Shown here: positions 20,259 through 31,669 of the stretch, one piece after another
How positions within the stretch are numbered: position 1 is the first letter of the stretch
How the letters are laid out: each line of letters starts with the position of its first letter
DNA from: Nigrospora sphaerica
Lineage: Eukaryota > Ascomycota > Sordariomycetes > Amphisphaeriales > Apiosporaceae
DNA length: 64,000 bases
NCBI GenBank assembly: GCA_018287875.1
Contig: JAGVVL010000013.1
Coordinates: 2,418,001-2,482,000, forward strand
Reading direction: 5' to 3'
Notes under the pieces: generated by a model
Database searches by the model: none
What the model saw: the letters and a program-made list of their open reading frames with translations, nothing else
What the model was told of the DNA's origin: nothing
Made by a program: the position numbers and the translations under genes

Positions 20259-21870
20259 ATGGACTGCCCGAACTGTGGCAACCAGGCCGCGGGCTGGCGT
20301 ACCGAAGATGTCACCCACCACACGTTGCTCGCGAACTGCCATATACCCGTGGGAAGCTGGTTGCAGGAGCTGGACGATGCTGTAAAGGGCGCTTGGTCCA
20401 CACGGCGCGGTGCGTACTCGCAAGCCACGGTCCTGATGCTCAGCTGGCAGGAGAGCGACATGCACTACGCCGACCAGGAGATCGCGCGATTGCAATCTGT
20501 CTTCGAAGACCTGTACCATTATACCGTCGTAAACTGGAAGATACCGTCGGAGAAGCCGCGCCAGGCGGCGACCCTGAAGTACCTCCAGTTTGCCCAAGAT
20601 TACGGCGCGTCCGACGGTCTTCTTATCGTCTACTATGCCGGCCACGCGAGGGCGACTTCGGGCCAAAGCCCTATTTGGAATTCGAGGTCGGTTCCTTACC
20701 ATGTTTCCTCGATAGCTCCTTGGATTCTGTTGTTGATCTTGCGGCCCCAGGGCGGATGGCGGCTACGAAATGGACTCGACGGCCATCCTATCCCAGCTCG
20801 CGACGCCAGCAGACGATGGAGACGACGCCCCTGACATTCTTCTCGTCCAAGATTGCTGCCATCCACTCTCTGCATACCGGAGCCAGGGCAAGCCAACCGC
20901 CGCCGTCGTCGAGTGCTTATATTCCGGCGGCTTCGAATCCAAGGTCCCGATTGCGGGGCCGGATTCGTTCACCGCCGGTCTCACCCAAGAGCTTGCGCAA
21001 GCCGTCAGCCTCAAAACTTCACTCAGAGTCACAGAACTACACGGCCTGCTAATCAAGCGGTTTGAGGCTAAGCAGTCCTCTATCGTCTTTGACCGACAGA
21101 GCAAAGTCAGGATGAGGGGCGACGAGGTCGTCATGACCAAACAAGACAAAATTACCCCATCGCACACGTTCTTGGCCGAAGCCAAACCCCCCCGCTCAAT
21201 CATCCTCTCTTCGTTGCCTGTCCAATCTCTGGCTCAAGATGCCCGTGTTGAGTCCGAGAATAGCGACGGGCCATCGGATACTTCTAGCTGACCCAAAGTC
21301 ATGATAGCCGTGCGACTAGTAGAAGACGAAACCGTGGCTGAAGAGTTGAAGCAGTGGCTCCTTTCGGCCCCCAGGGGAGCGGTGAAATTTGAGGCCATCA
21401 TTCCCAGCTTTTCCTCCATCCTACTGGTTGCCATACCTGTCGTGGTCTGGGATTTGCTGCCCCCATGCAGTGCCGTCTCATTTTTGGGGTTCATCAGAGG
21501 CCCAGCAGAGGCTGGCTCCGCCGCACAGGATTCGGACGCTCATCATACAATACCGGTACTTGGCCATAAAAGAAGCCCGACAACACCCCTGCCCCGAGAA
21601 GATACGGAGACAAACGACGCCGGAGCTTCCCCGATTGTAAACCCGCATCTCACTACACCATCCTTACCTAGGGCACTACAAAAATTAAAGCAACCGATGG
21701 CTGAACGGCGCCCAGGGGCTTCAGTTGTGTTTGGTGAGGGTCGCCTCGCTAATCCAACTCAGTTTAGTATAGTTGTAGGCACCTTGTTGCACCTAGTTGC
21801 ACCTTGTTGCACCTTGCTGCACCTTGTTTCGCCTTGTTGCACCTTGTTGATAATACCTGGCCTACTGTGA
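20259..21870 (+). CDS. Caspase-like (peptidase C14 fold) protein
   Basis: Fungal caspase/metacaspase-related protein. Exon 1 (20259-20686) contains VLMLSWQESDMHY, LYHYTVVNWKIPSEKP and LLIVYYAGHA, with the catalytic His at residue 129. Exon 2 (from 20751) has DILLVQDCCHP, aligning with the metacaspase D-S-C-H box, so Cys179 is the likely nucleophile. Both catalytic residues are present. The frame meets TGA at 21289-21291, but the same frame continues IAVRLVEDETVAEELKQWLL and SILLVAIPVVVWDLLP, the usual C-terminal half of these proteins. An intron at 21245-21298 (54 nt, branch GCTGAC, acceptor AAAG, weak donor GTGTTG) removes the stop and keeps the frame. The last part of the frame, to 21870, runs into a tandem repeat, so the true C-terminus is uncertain. 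The start ATG gives a short CPNCG motif near the N-terminus. Confidence 0.72.
21780..21849. repeat. 10-bp minisatellite, seven copies
   Basis: Seven consecutive imperfect copies of CACCTTGTTG with one or two substitutions each (CACCTAGTTG, CACCTTGCTG, CACCTTGTTT, CGCCTTGTTG). It overlaps the 3' end of the open frame of the caspase-like gene, where it would encode a Cys/Leu-rich tail. Confidence 0.85.
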
Positions 21871-21971
21871 ACCGAGAATGGGAGTCCCAGGGCCGGCATC
21901 AGGCCGGCAAGGCGCAAGACATATTGGTCGACATATTTCGCCGAATCAACGGGTCTAATATTTCCGCTCTC

Positions 21972-22226
21972 ATGAATGCAATGAGCCCGACAAACCTGGT
22001 ACTATCTTGGAGCATTCATGTCTCTCGCCTTTCGCTAACAATAGATTCCTAGGACAATCTTGGGAGGCTCCTCAGTGCCTACGACTTACTCGAAGTCAGC
22101 AACCGCAATATCCATTTTAGGCGAGCATTGGCGGGCAAGGTGAAGCGGCGTGGGGAAGACCTTGACGTCGGGCTGGCACGACATAAGGCTCGGTTCAAGA
22201 GCATATTTGCAGAGAGACCGGCCTAG
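21972..22226 (+). CDS. Small spliced coding fragment, unknown function
   Basis: The plus frame is open from 21804 except for a TAG at 22050-22052, which falls exactly at the end of a good intron: donor GTACTA at 21999, branch GCTAAC, acceptor CCTAG, 54 nt. Splicing joins MNAMSPTNL to DNLGRLLSAYDLLEVSNRN, continuing to FKSIFAERPA and a stop. The downstream exon is rich in charged residues (RRALAGKVKRRGEDLDVG) and looks like real coding. The given start is only the first ATG; the open frame upstream (KAQDILVDIFRRINGSNIS) suggests a missing 5' exon or a decayed larger gene. No domain recognised. Confidence 0.4.
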
Positions 22227-22910
22227 GGATCTGAAAGTACCGAGTACTGGAAATAGGACATGTACATTCCTGACCCCAAAATGCCAACCTCCCCTAGACT
22301 AACTCCTTACTTCGGTAACGAAAGTCCCCAGAAGGAGGCATGAGAAATGCAGGTTGGGAGAAGGCATAATGACGCTGCCGTCGTCTGGCTGTAACCAGCA
22401 TGGAGGAGAAACAGGTGTCAGGCTACCGGCAGTTCTCATATAGATTAGGAGGGTGTCAAATTGGAAGCGACGGCACTTGCATAAAGGTGTCGGCCCCGTC
22501 AAAACATTACAGGCAGCCGGCGAACGATCATCACTCGGAGCAAAAGAGACCATAATGCGGGAATGACTTGGCCGCACAAGCCAGGGCCCCCATATTGACG
22601 TGGTGCACGTAGCTAGTTTTGAAACAGCATGGAGCTATGCCAGTCCGCTGCAGTTGCCACTGCAGATCAGCTCCGCTCAGACTATTCCGTGTTGCACTCC
22701 TGACAAAGACAAATACATCTGCGAATGAGACCCTCATCTCATACGTTGAAGGCCGCCAGACACCCAAATCGACTACCCACGAGTATTTCACCATATGGTA
22801 AATCGCGCGGTTGCATGCCGGGAGCCAGAAGACACGCAAGCGTCTTGGGCAGATCGGCAATCACGACCATCGCGGTTTTGCAAAATGGCCAACGCGCAAG
22901 CAAGAATCGC
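22227..22910. other. Intergenic upstream of the NOT3/5 3' end
   Basis: About 680 bases without recognisable coding sequence; it includes the NOT3/5 3' UTR on the minus strand. Confidence 0.45.
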
Positions 22911-25019
22911 CTATACCTCGTCTTCGAGAAACCGGTAGGCGAACTTGAACTCGGCCTTTCTGCGGTTCATCCTGCATCGCTTGTCAGCACCAGAAGGCCC
23001 GTGATAGCACTAAATGGCCATCAGCAAGCACGCGAGCTCGACTTACCAGGTGGATTCGTAGTCGAAGAAGCGGTAGGTGCCTTGCTCGAACTCTTCGGTA
23101 ATGGACTTGGGTTCTTCGTGGCGCTGGAACCATGTTTGGTACTGCTTGTGGAATCTCCAACTCTGATCCTTCAGGGCCTTTGCAGCCAGATACTGCTGGT
23201 ATGTTCCTTGCTTGTAGTAGAACACGTAGAATAGTGTATCCGGATCAATACGCGAATACAGCCGCGGGTCGTCAAAGATGGCCAGGGGTTCCTGAGGGTA
23301 CTGGGACATGGACGTGTACCGTTGCTCCGGCCGGTATTTCCTCGGCGCATCAGCATCCGTGAGGTCGGGAGTGGTGGCCTGGGACGCATGCATCATCCGA
23401 AGATGTGACTGCGAGGTCACTGGCAACTGGCGTTTCTTGGTCATCTCAAACGACTCCACAAGGTCTTGCAGGGAGGCCGGCAGGTGGTAGATAGACTCCT
23501 CCTCCTGCTCGGCTGCCTTGACGCCATTGGATACGCCATTAGTGTGCGATGCTGCCATTGTTTGTAAGCGCGGTGCTGTGGACACGGAGAGACCATAGAG
23601 TGTACCTTTCGAGGTCTCAACGGGCTCAGCTGCCACGGCTGGCGCCTTGCCCGCTGCTTTGGGAGCCGCCTTCTCCTTCTTGGCCGGCGGTACAGATGTG
23701 GCAGCGCTAGCAGCGGCCGGGGTGGGCTCGGGCGTCTTGGACTCGGATACATGCGACGGCGGTTTCGGTTCTGACGGGGCCGGCTGTATCGAGGCAATAC
23801 TCGGCGAACTCGTGGCACTAGTACGGGCCGCTTGAGCGGGTGACGCTGCCGAAGCCAGCACAGGCAGGGCGCCAGGGGGCGGAGGAAGTGGTGCAATTCC
23901 TAAGTTGTTCTTGTCGCTGGCAGCGGCGGCGGCGGCAGCCGATGCGTACCTCAGGCCTTCTCCAGCCGGCCGCGTCGGTACCGACGCCGGCTTCATACCA
24001 GTATTCGAGTTGTTACCATTGGAGATGTTGGACAGCGGGTTATGTAGTGTTGCAAGTGTGGGCAACGGGGACTTGAGTTGCGTCGAGGGCCGGCGGCCGG
24101 CGGCCTGTGTTCCCTCGGCGGCGCTCCGAGCCGACTTGCCGGGCAAGACGGCCGGCAAGCTGCCCGACCTGGATTCAGAGTCCGCGGGCTCGTCTTGTAT
24201 CGACTGGGTGTCTTGCGAAGATACGCGGTCGTTGTCCTGGGCCATGCCGTAGGTGTCTTCCTCCTCCTGCAATTCCAGATCGTCGTACAGCTCCTCGTCT
24301 TCAACGAAGTCGTCGTTCATGCCGTCGGACACGTAGTAGCGGATGCTTTCCTCGAGGTCGGTCACCTGGTCCGTCTCGACGCCACCGTTCTCCAGTGAGC
24401 GCCGGATGAGCTCTAGCTTGCCCTGATGCCACTTATGGCGCTCAATGATGTTCTCGATGGCGGCCATGCGGTCGGCCTTGGCTGTATTCGTCTTGCCCTT
24501 TTTCATGGTGGCTTGTATCGACTCGCTCTCGGCCTCGAGGGCCTCGATTTGCTGCTCCAGTTCGTCGACCATGCTGGCCAGGAATTCCCCGGCCTCCACC
24601 TTGGCCTGTTCTTTGGGATCGAGCTTGGCGGCTGCAGAGAGGCCTTCCTTAGAATAAGCCTTCGTCTTCATCGCCTTTTCCACGGCTTTGAAACGCTCCA
24701 TTTGCTGGACGGGGGACCTAGTTTAGCCATGACAGTACATCCAGTATGGAGGTGCCGAACCAACCGTTTCTATCAATTTCCTGTGCTCCAGTAGAGGAGC
24801 CTTGTCCTTGATGTCATTGCTGGCGGCCCATGTCTTGATCTGGTCCCTCAAGCGCTGGAGTTTCTTGATTTCACGCTTGAGGTTGTCCTCGAGCTTCTCC
24901 TTCTGGGCGGGGTTATTGCTCTGCTCTATTTTCTCGTAGATAGCATCAAACTCGGCAACGCCCTCGGCCACCTTCTTGAAGCATTTATCTACTTCCTGCT
25001 GCAATTTCCGCGCCGCCAT
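22911..25019 (-). CDS. NOT3: CCR4-NOT complex subunit 3/5
   Basis: Scaffold subunit of the CCR4-NOT deadenylase, acting in mRNA decay and transcription. Minus-strand exons: 24765-25019, 23047-24704 and 22911-22971, giving 657 aa. The N-terminal coiled-coil Not domain is clear: [17 protein letters not shown], then [20 protein letters not shown] and [18 protein letters not shown]. The exon 1/2 join gives [17 protein letters not shown]. The middle is low-complexity (Ala/Pro/Ser). The C-terminal NOT box has [18 protein letters not shown] and [19 protein letters not shown], then [18 protein letters not shown]. The last 61-nt exon is needed to reach [17 protein letters not shown], the conserved end; without it the frame stops inside the intron after Trp. 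Fungi use the names NOT3 and NOT5 for related paralogues, so the symbol is approximate. Confidence 0.95.
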
Positions 25020-26678
25020 TGTGGGATTGCGCTACTGCGAAGGGATGACGAGAGGTGGGTAGGAGTAAGGGATATTGGCAAGAGATGCCCCGGGAGTCGG
25101 TGGTCCAGAGGCGGGGAAGGACCGACGAGATGACGATGCCGGGATCAATCAAGACGACGGTGGGTGGTGCAGACGTGGTGCGACGAGCGTCCGGCTGAAG
25201 TCGGAGGTGCGAAGGTCGGATCCAGGACGTCCAAGGCGGGCGAAAGAGGAAAGCACCCGACAGTGGCGGGCGCTTGGAGGGAGGCAGCTGGTCAGCAGGG
25301 AGGCCGGTCTGGCGTTGTCGACGTCGAGCCTGGCGAAGGGGGTGAGGTCGAGAGCGATGATGACGGGCCTGAAGTCGCGGTCCTCGAGGGAGAGATTGCG
25401 ATGCGGCGGTCGGAGCCAGCGGAATGCGCCTTCTCCGGGGAGATAGATGGTGGGTAGGCCGGCTTCGGTTTGTTTCGTTGGTCGCTCGCGCGCTCACTCG
25501 ACGGCGAGACACAGGACGGAACGAACCAGGCTCTACCAGTCCGTTTGCCCTGGGCTGTGTGCTGTCGATGCGGCCTTTGCTGCTGCTGTTTGCACGATGA
25601 ATGCGTGCAGCGATGAGTTGCAAATGTGTGTGTCGGCAAGAAGGTGAGGTACTCTCTCTTTCATCCGGTTGGATGAGGTAGGTACAACGTGTAGATGGGG
25701 CGCTTAACCAGCAGCAGCACTAATAAGCAGGCTGCCAGGCAGGACACAAAGGTACCTCTGACAGGGCTATGGGATGGATGCTCCTTCAGGCGACGTGTGG
25801 TAGGTGTGTGAACAGCATGTACATGCGATTGGCAGCCTCCAGGTGCACGACCGGGGGGGCCACACCCAGAGTGACAGGGCTCGGGCGCTGAGGCTGCCAG
25901 TCCTTTTTCTGGTTCTGCGACTTGGATGTTCCGGGCCGAGGCAGATACAGGACCTCAACCTGCTAGGTACTAATAGCTGAATCGACAGGTAACAACCAAC
26001 CCATCTACGGCCCATGTTACAAAACGTAGAGGAGTCCTAATTGCCCGAGACTACAAAGGTGCTCCTTACTAAACTACGAGCCAATTGGATCCCATCGGGT
26101 GATAGAACGACTACTACTTAAATCTATTTGCTCCAACCTGTTTTAAAGTTGGGTTGGTTCGTTGCCGGTTCTGAACCCTCCAAAGATCTCGAAACGGCGT
26201 GTCATTTTTGTGCGATGCGATCCCCACGCTACACCTACAGTATCTGCTCCCTGGCTACCTAAAAAAAAAAAAAACCTAGGATGGGACTTTCCGATGCCCA
26301 ATAAATCGTGACTTCACCCTGGAAAGCCCCTCGACCTATTCGTAATCTGCTTACAACGGCTGTCTATATCACATGACGTCCGCACTTCACAAATCCCCTT
26401 CGGCCATGGGCAATTAGAGAAGTAGACATACCGCGCACCGCATTCGCATGTCCTGTATTAGAAGCAATAGAGCTTGTCTCATTGGACGGCGCCCCTTGCT
26501 TATCCGTACGCCCCCTCCCCCTTCCCATTTCAATCTGCTGGTACCCGTGCATTACCTGGACTGCGCTGTGCCGCCATTCGCAGCCAACGGCACGTCAACC
26601 AGAGCAAACCCGCAAAGGTAAGGGGATAAATACCACCACTGCAAGAACCTGCGTGCCAACAGCTGGCCAGCCGCCAAG
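25020..26678. other. Divergent promoter region, 1.7 kb
   Basis: Between the divergent NOT3/5 and deacylase genes. No coding signal. A 14-nt A run lies at 26261-26274. The few hundred bases next to each gene presumably hold promoters and leaders. Confidence 0.5.
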
Positions 26679-27428
26679 ATGAAAGGTGGGTGCCCGTCCG
26701 TATCCTGCCGCCGCCGACGTATGGCCGTGGCTGCAAACGCCCTCTTATTCACGCCCGCCTCTTTATTCCAGCCATTTTGCAGCGAGTCCTGTCCTCTTCT
26801 GTCACGGTGGACAAGGAGGTCGTCTCCTCCATCGGCAAGGGGGTCCTTGTCTTTGCCGCTATGGCCCCTGGTGACACGGAGAAGGAGGCTGAGAGCCTCG
26901 CAGCCAAGGTGCTGAAAATGAAGCTCTGGCCGGACGACGCCGGCGGCCAAGTATGCTTGTGTCCTCAACCCCTCCCCGGACCCCGCCATCCGAGGTAGTC
27001 GACATCTCTGGGGGTTTCTGACAGCAGTTGTACTAGTGGAAAAAAAGCGTGCGCGATATCGATGGTGACGTCCTGTGTGGTAGGTTCTCGTTTGTGGGAC
27101 GCGAGACGACACCCCCAAGCTCACCCCCTCGCCAGTATCCCAGTTCACTCTATTGGCCTCGACCAAAAAGGGAAACAAGCCGGATTTTCATAATGCCATG
27201 GCGGGAGATGAGGCCAGAGTACTATACCAGTATTTCTTCGACAAAGTGCAGCAGGGCTACGCCACGGATAAAGTCAAGAACGGGGTCTTCCAAGCCATGA
27301 TGGAGGTCGCTTTGGTGAACGATGGGCCGGTCCGATGCCCTACGCCTACCGCTGAATACTTCATATACTAACAGAAAGGCCAGGTTACCTTGGAGCTGAA
27401 TGCCGGCCAGAACCTCGCGGATGAATGA
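26679..27428 (+). CDS. DTD1: D-aminoacyl-tRNA deacylase (DTD)
   Basis: Removes D-amino acids mischarged onto tRNA. Five exons: 26679-26685 (only ATGAAAG), 26772-26950, 27037-27079, 27136-27329 and 27384-27428, giving 155 aa, the family's normal length. Exon 1 joins to give MKAILQRVLSSSVTVDKE. Exon 2 runs to WPDDAGGQ and exon 3 adds WKKSVRDIDGDVLCV. The next join makes SQFTLLASTKKGNKPDFHNA with the conserved SQFTLLA motif. The last join makes NDGPVTLELNA, the family's Gly-cisPro motif split between exons. The final intron has an unusual GTCCGA donor but a perfect TACTAAC branch, and motif continuity supports it. The stop follows NLADE. Confidence 0.93.
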
Positions 27429-27866
27429 TTGGTTTCGATGACCAAGGGATGAAAGCCCCCGTGATGAACAACAAACACCCCCAAGGAACGATAAAGTTAG
27501 GCTCTGTTCAAAGCGTAGAATCGGATTAGAACGGTTACATGCAGCCTCAACTTGGGACTTGCGGGACGTTCAGTCTTGATACATGCGTTGTTAAAAAAAT
27601 GGTGGTTATTTGGAGAAAATCTAACGGTATAGTCATGCCAACCTATGCTCCCCATTCAGGTTTCCGTCACATCGCATTGGGCATCGCACATTAAAATCAG
27701 TAACTCCTACGTCCCATCCAAATCATCCTAACCCTGGCAGCACGGGGTATCATTCTGCCGTAAAACAAAGCCTGGAACGAACGCCGGTATCCCCCCGTCA
27801 ATCTTCATGATAATACCCTCGACACCGTCTGCGCCGACTCCGGAAAGCACAGCGATTCTTGGCAAG
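27429..27866. other. Convergent 3' intergenic
   Basis: About 440 AT-rich bases between the 3' ends of the deacylase and Yippee genes; no coding signal. Confidence 0.5.
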
Positions 27867-28703
27867 CTACTTAGCCGAGAGCCGGGCCTTCCGGCTCCGT
27901 CTTTTGGCAGCAATTGAGGGGTCCCAAACGCCAGCAAACACGTCTTCACAATCGTCCGAATCGTCCGAATCAAAGTTGACCACCTCAGCGTCTCCATTCG
28001 GACTCCGCCGCGCCGGGTCCGCATTCAAGTCCCTCAACTCCGGCGCCGGCGCGTCGTCCCAACTGGAGTAGTTCACCGTCCGCTGGGTCTCCAAGATGAA
28101 CTTGCCAATCTTGTACTTCTGGGACTCTTCCTTGGCATCGACGTACTTCCAGCCCACCTTGACGCGGCAAACGGCGCACATGATGTCGGCGACCACGTGG
28201 GAGCCCGTCACGAGCTGCCGGGTTTCGGGCTTGCCGAGATGGACGTTGACCAGATTGCCGCTCTTCTGGTTCGTCTTGCTGGGTTCCGGCGGCGAGACCA
28301 GGTACGCTCTTCCGTAGCGGCCGGTGAAGCCTTTGCTCACGATCTGCGAGGCAAAGGCAAGATCGGTGGAGCAGGTCGAGCATCGAATGGTGTTGGGCTG
28401 CACCCGGGACAACCGCGCTGTGCCTGAGCTGCTAGGGGACTGCCCGCCCTTGTTCGGATACTGAAGCTGGGGGAACCCCGAGGGGAAGAAAGAGGGCGTC
28501 TGCGGGCTATCGGCGGGGCTGGAGGCTGCGGAGTCGGTCGGCGAGCTGCTTAGAGCGGGAAGAGACGTCTCCTCGGGCGGGCCGGGGCAAACGGCGCCCG
28601 AGATGGAGCTCTGGCGCCTGCGATAGAATGGTATGTTGAAGCTCGGGAGCAGATACGTGGGGAAGCGCGGCGGTGGGCCGGCTGTCTGCGAGTCACCCGC
28701 CAT
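27867..28703 (-). CDS. Yippee/Mis18-type zinc-binding protein
   Basis: Intronless, 278 aa. The Yippee domain spans the central and C-terminal half: TIRCSTCSTDLAFASQIVSK with the first CxxC pair, GRYGRAYLV, NLVNVHLG, and MCAVCRVKVGWKYVDA with the second CxxC pair and the G-W-x-Y motif, then YKIGKFILE. The four cysteines would bind one Zn. The N-terminal 110 residues are a Ser/Pro-rich extension (FPTYLLPSFNIPFYRRRQ, then SSPADSPQTPSFFPS), and the tail is acidic then basic (DSDDSDD, KRRSRKARLS). The ATG at 28703 is chosen; an in-frame upstream ATG at 28805 would add 34 unconserved-looking residues. Yippee proteins are linked to ubiquitin-ligase and centromere roles elsewhere; the role here is unknown. 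Confidence 0.88.
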   Translation of the reverse strand: MAGDSQTAGPPPRFPTYLLPSFNIPFYRRRQSSISGAVCPGPPEETSLPALSSSPTDSAASSPADSPQTPSFFPSGFPQLQYPNKGGQSPSSSGTARLSRVQPNTIRCSTCSTDLAFASQIVSKGFTGRYGRAYLVSPPEPSKTNQKSGNLVNVHLGKPETRQLVTGSHVVADIMCAVCRVKVGWKYVDAKEESQKYKIGKFILETQRTVNYSSWDDAPAPELRDLNADPARRSPNGDAEVVNFDSDDSDDCEDVFAGVWDPSIAAKRRSRKARLSAK

Positions 28704-31669
28704 AGCGAGAGCCGGCGTTTCGCAGAGCCGAAAAAACCAAGGCTTCGGTCGGCAGAAGGAGCACTGATAACGGCGCGAAGGGCCCGTTTGGTCACGAAAC
28801 GGCAAGTGGTGTGGAAGATGGAAACCGTGGTCGACCGAGTTGGCGTCGGATCTCGCTCGGGGTTGTTCCCAATGCAGTCGTCACTTATACGGGCTGCAGG
28901 TGGGATAGCAATGCTGTTGGCCAGCCCCGCAAGGTTTTGAGGAAAACAAGAGGACACAAGCCGGCACGTCGAGACACAAAACACGCTGGCCGGGTTTTCA
29001 AGGCCGAGTTAAAGATGCGTTAAGTTCGAGAGGAAAGGAGAAGAAAAGGGCAACCCGGCGAAGGCGTTGGAGGCGGTACACATGGCAGTAGAATGGCCGG
29101 CCTGTCTCCGTCGATGATGGCATCCCACCGTGACCCCTACCACTCACACCACACACACCACACGGTCATAAGGTCTGGCTCTGGCTCCCGTGCGTCCCTG
29201 GTGCGGGTGGGCGCATGCACATCCATCCTATCCGTCCCATGGCATCCCGCCGCGTATCGCCGGCAGAGCCAAAAAGGGCCATCATTCAGTCCGTTCTCAG
29301 CCCACTCCCCCCCAAATAGTGAGCTCGTCGAGCGATGCCAATAGCGCTGTCAGGAATCGAACCTTAAGTACTTAACCACACCAAAAGTCACACACCCCCA
29401 TTATTCCCTCAAGTCTTGACGCCCCCTTAACTGTGTATGGCCCGGTGGTGGGAAAAGCTGTCCCCAGAGCAGCTCCTTGTGTCGCCGTCTCCGTACACGC
29501 GCACACGTGGTTGTAGTTACCAGGCCGAGCACCTCACGTCACAAGACGTACTTCTATACATGAACGCCCTCGTACCCCCTCCCATCATAGCCGGGGGCGG
29601 ACCCTGCATGGGGGACCTTAGTTTCTTATGCGTAAGACATCGGCCTGTGCGGGGCACGTCTCGCTGATACCCATCCTCGCCATCACAAGTCGCATTCATC
29701 CATGTCAGACACCCGTCCCACTTCGAACGGGGGCAGAAGCAGTCGTGCATGGTGCTAGCCAGCAACAGCAGATCCGGTGGGACTCGGCCGGCCCAGCAAC
29801 CCAACTGCCATGAGATGGTCGTGAGAGGGGGAAGAATTGTCCGGCTACTCCATCATCACCCCGGCAGGCTTGAGACGTTGCCCGGCCCGGCCAAGTCGGT
29901 GGTGGTTGCGTACCTATACACCTAGGGTTGATTCTCTTGCAATCTGAAGCATACCGGAAGGGCGAAAGCGGCCTGTCTCGCCTGTCCGACCGTCCGGCTG
30001 GCCGGCTGCTTACAGCATAGGAGCCGAGTCATGTTTTTCCTCATCCTTCGTGTGCCCGCATGCCTTCTGCCGACCGGGTGTTCTCAGTTCCCATCCGGCT
30101 CCAACAGACGACAGATAAGGCAACGCAGATGCGTTTTTAAGACAGCGCGGGTGTACCCATCCACACGTGGACATTTTGCCGCATGTCTTTCGCTGACGGT
30201 CGCTGACGAGTGCGATAACTGGCTGATGTATAGGAAAGATGTTCTGTGTCCTAGTCCATTGCTTGATGGCTGCTGGCATTACTCTGTCATGTTTGCGATG
30301 ACACTACCCACTTCCCACGGCTCCGCGCGAGCTGCTTGTTACCTACTGCTTGCCGCTTGCTGTGTGAGTTGCAGTCCATCGGGTCGAATCGGTTCCATGA
30401 AGCCAATCGGTCCATCGATGGGTGGTCACCAGACTTCGGTTCTCGGCCCCTTTGAATGACACAATTGGATGCCGAGCCGTTTGGACTCGCTAAGAGATTA
30501 GTAAAACGCGGGGATGGGTTGCCACCATGTTCCCACAGATCAGATAACAGGCAAAATCGCTGCGGCCGAGAGCAGGAATGAATCGGTCGGTAGCCGGCAC
30601 ACTTGACGTTTCGAAACCCGTCCAACCGTCCAAGGTGAAGGCGGAAGAAGGCAGTAGAATCTTCAGTGAACCCTTCACCATGGGCACGCGCCATCGCGGG
30701 TCGCGCAGATGGACACATACTGACACAGGGGCGCATAACGGTCTAGTAATTAACGCTCGCTCAGGCCATAACAAGCAATTCGATTGCAGTGGAGGAGAGA
30801 AACGTGGTGTCGCCCCTATGGACATGCTGCACCCTTGGTATACTAGCAGGGTCCAATGGGGCTGGAGGGCGATATGCGCTACTGTATCTGTAGTTTTTGT
30901 CGGCGCCACACGATAGCGGAGGCGTGCCGTGAATGGGCGAATTGACGATGAAGCCCAGGCGACTTCTGGGGAGGTTGGGCACACGAAGCCGCCGGAGGCT
31001 CGGCGGACGATTCCAATTCGACTGAGAAGATTCCCAGCGCGGGACTTGAGGAAACCCGCGTCGCACTGGACACTGAACGGTTGGGCTTAGTAGGCCACAT
31101 CGCCAGCCCAAGGAAGATCCAGGCCGAGCTATGGCAGCAACTTAGTGAGTGGCCTTACAATCCATCCAATACCATTGTGACTAGATAGGTGCATGGAGGT
31201 TTATTGGGCTGCCAGCCTGACTCCCTCTGTATTGCCCAGCCAGCCGAGGCCCTTGACTGCCTTTTCCTGGAAATTTCTCGTCCGTCCTGTCCCATCTCTC
31301 CATCTTGGAAGTTACCAAGGCGTGGGCCGTCTCCACTTTTCCTGGCTGTCCGGTTTCCCTTTTGACCGGACGCTGTTCCACCTCCAGCCCGTCCAACTCA
31401 TCCGTCTCTCGCACACCCTTTTCCTCCGCTGTCATCACCGACCTCGTTTCTCCTGTCCCATCGCCGTCACGCATCTGTCATCTCCTGCACCGCCAAACCT
31501 TCGGAGCCGGACCGCACAAGTAAACATCGATTGACACCCGCCCGCAACCTACCCAATCGCCGACGCCCTGGTCTCCTGGCAGAACTTCTTCATCCTCCCC
31601 CCCAAACCTCGCCCACAACAAAACCCGAATTCTCCCCGAGATCAACAGCCCTGGAGCCCCTCAGCAGCA
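28704..31669. other. Divergent intergenic, 3 kb
   Basis: No frame with recognisable homology. The last 250 bases (about 31420-31669) form a C/T-rich then C/A-rich leader in front of the antizyme start, consistent with a long 5' UTR. Confidence 0.45.

Noticed and set aside
21289..21291. TGA as selenocysteine or programmed readthrough in the caspase-like gene
   Set aside because: Filamentous fungi generally lack selenoprotein machinery, and the TGA overlaps an intron branch-point motif with an acceptor just after, so splicing is the simpler explanation.
29345..29430. GGTTCGATTCC on the minus strand as a possible tRNA 3' half
   Set aside because: The T stem has a mismatch and no partner for the acceptor stem was found upstream.
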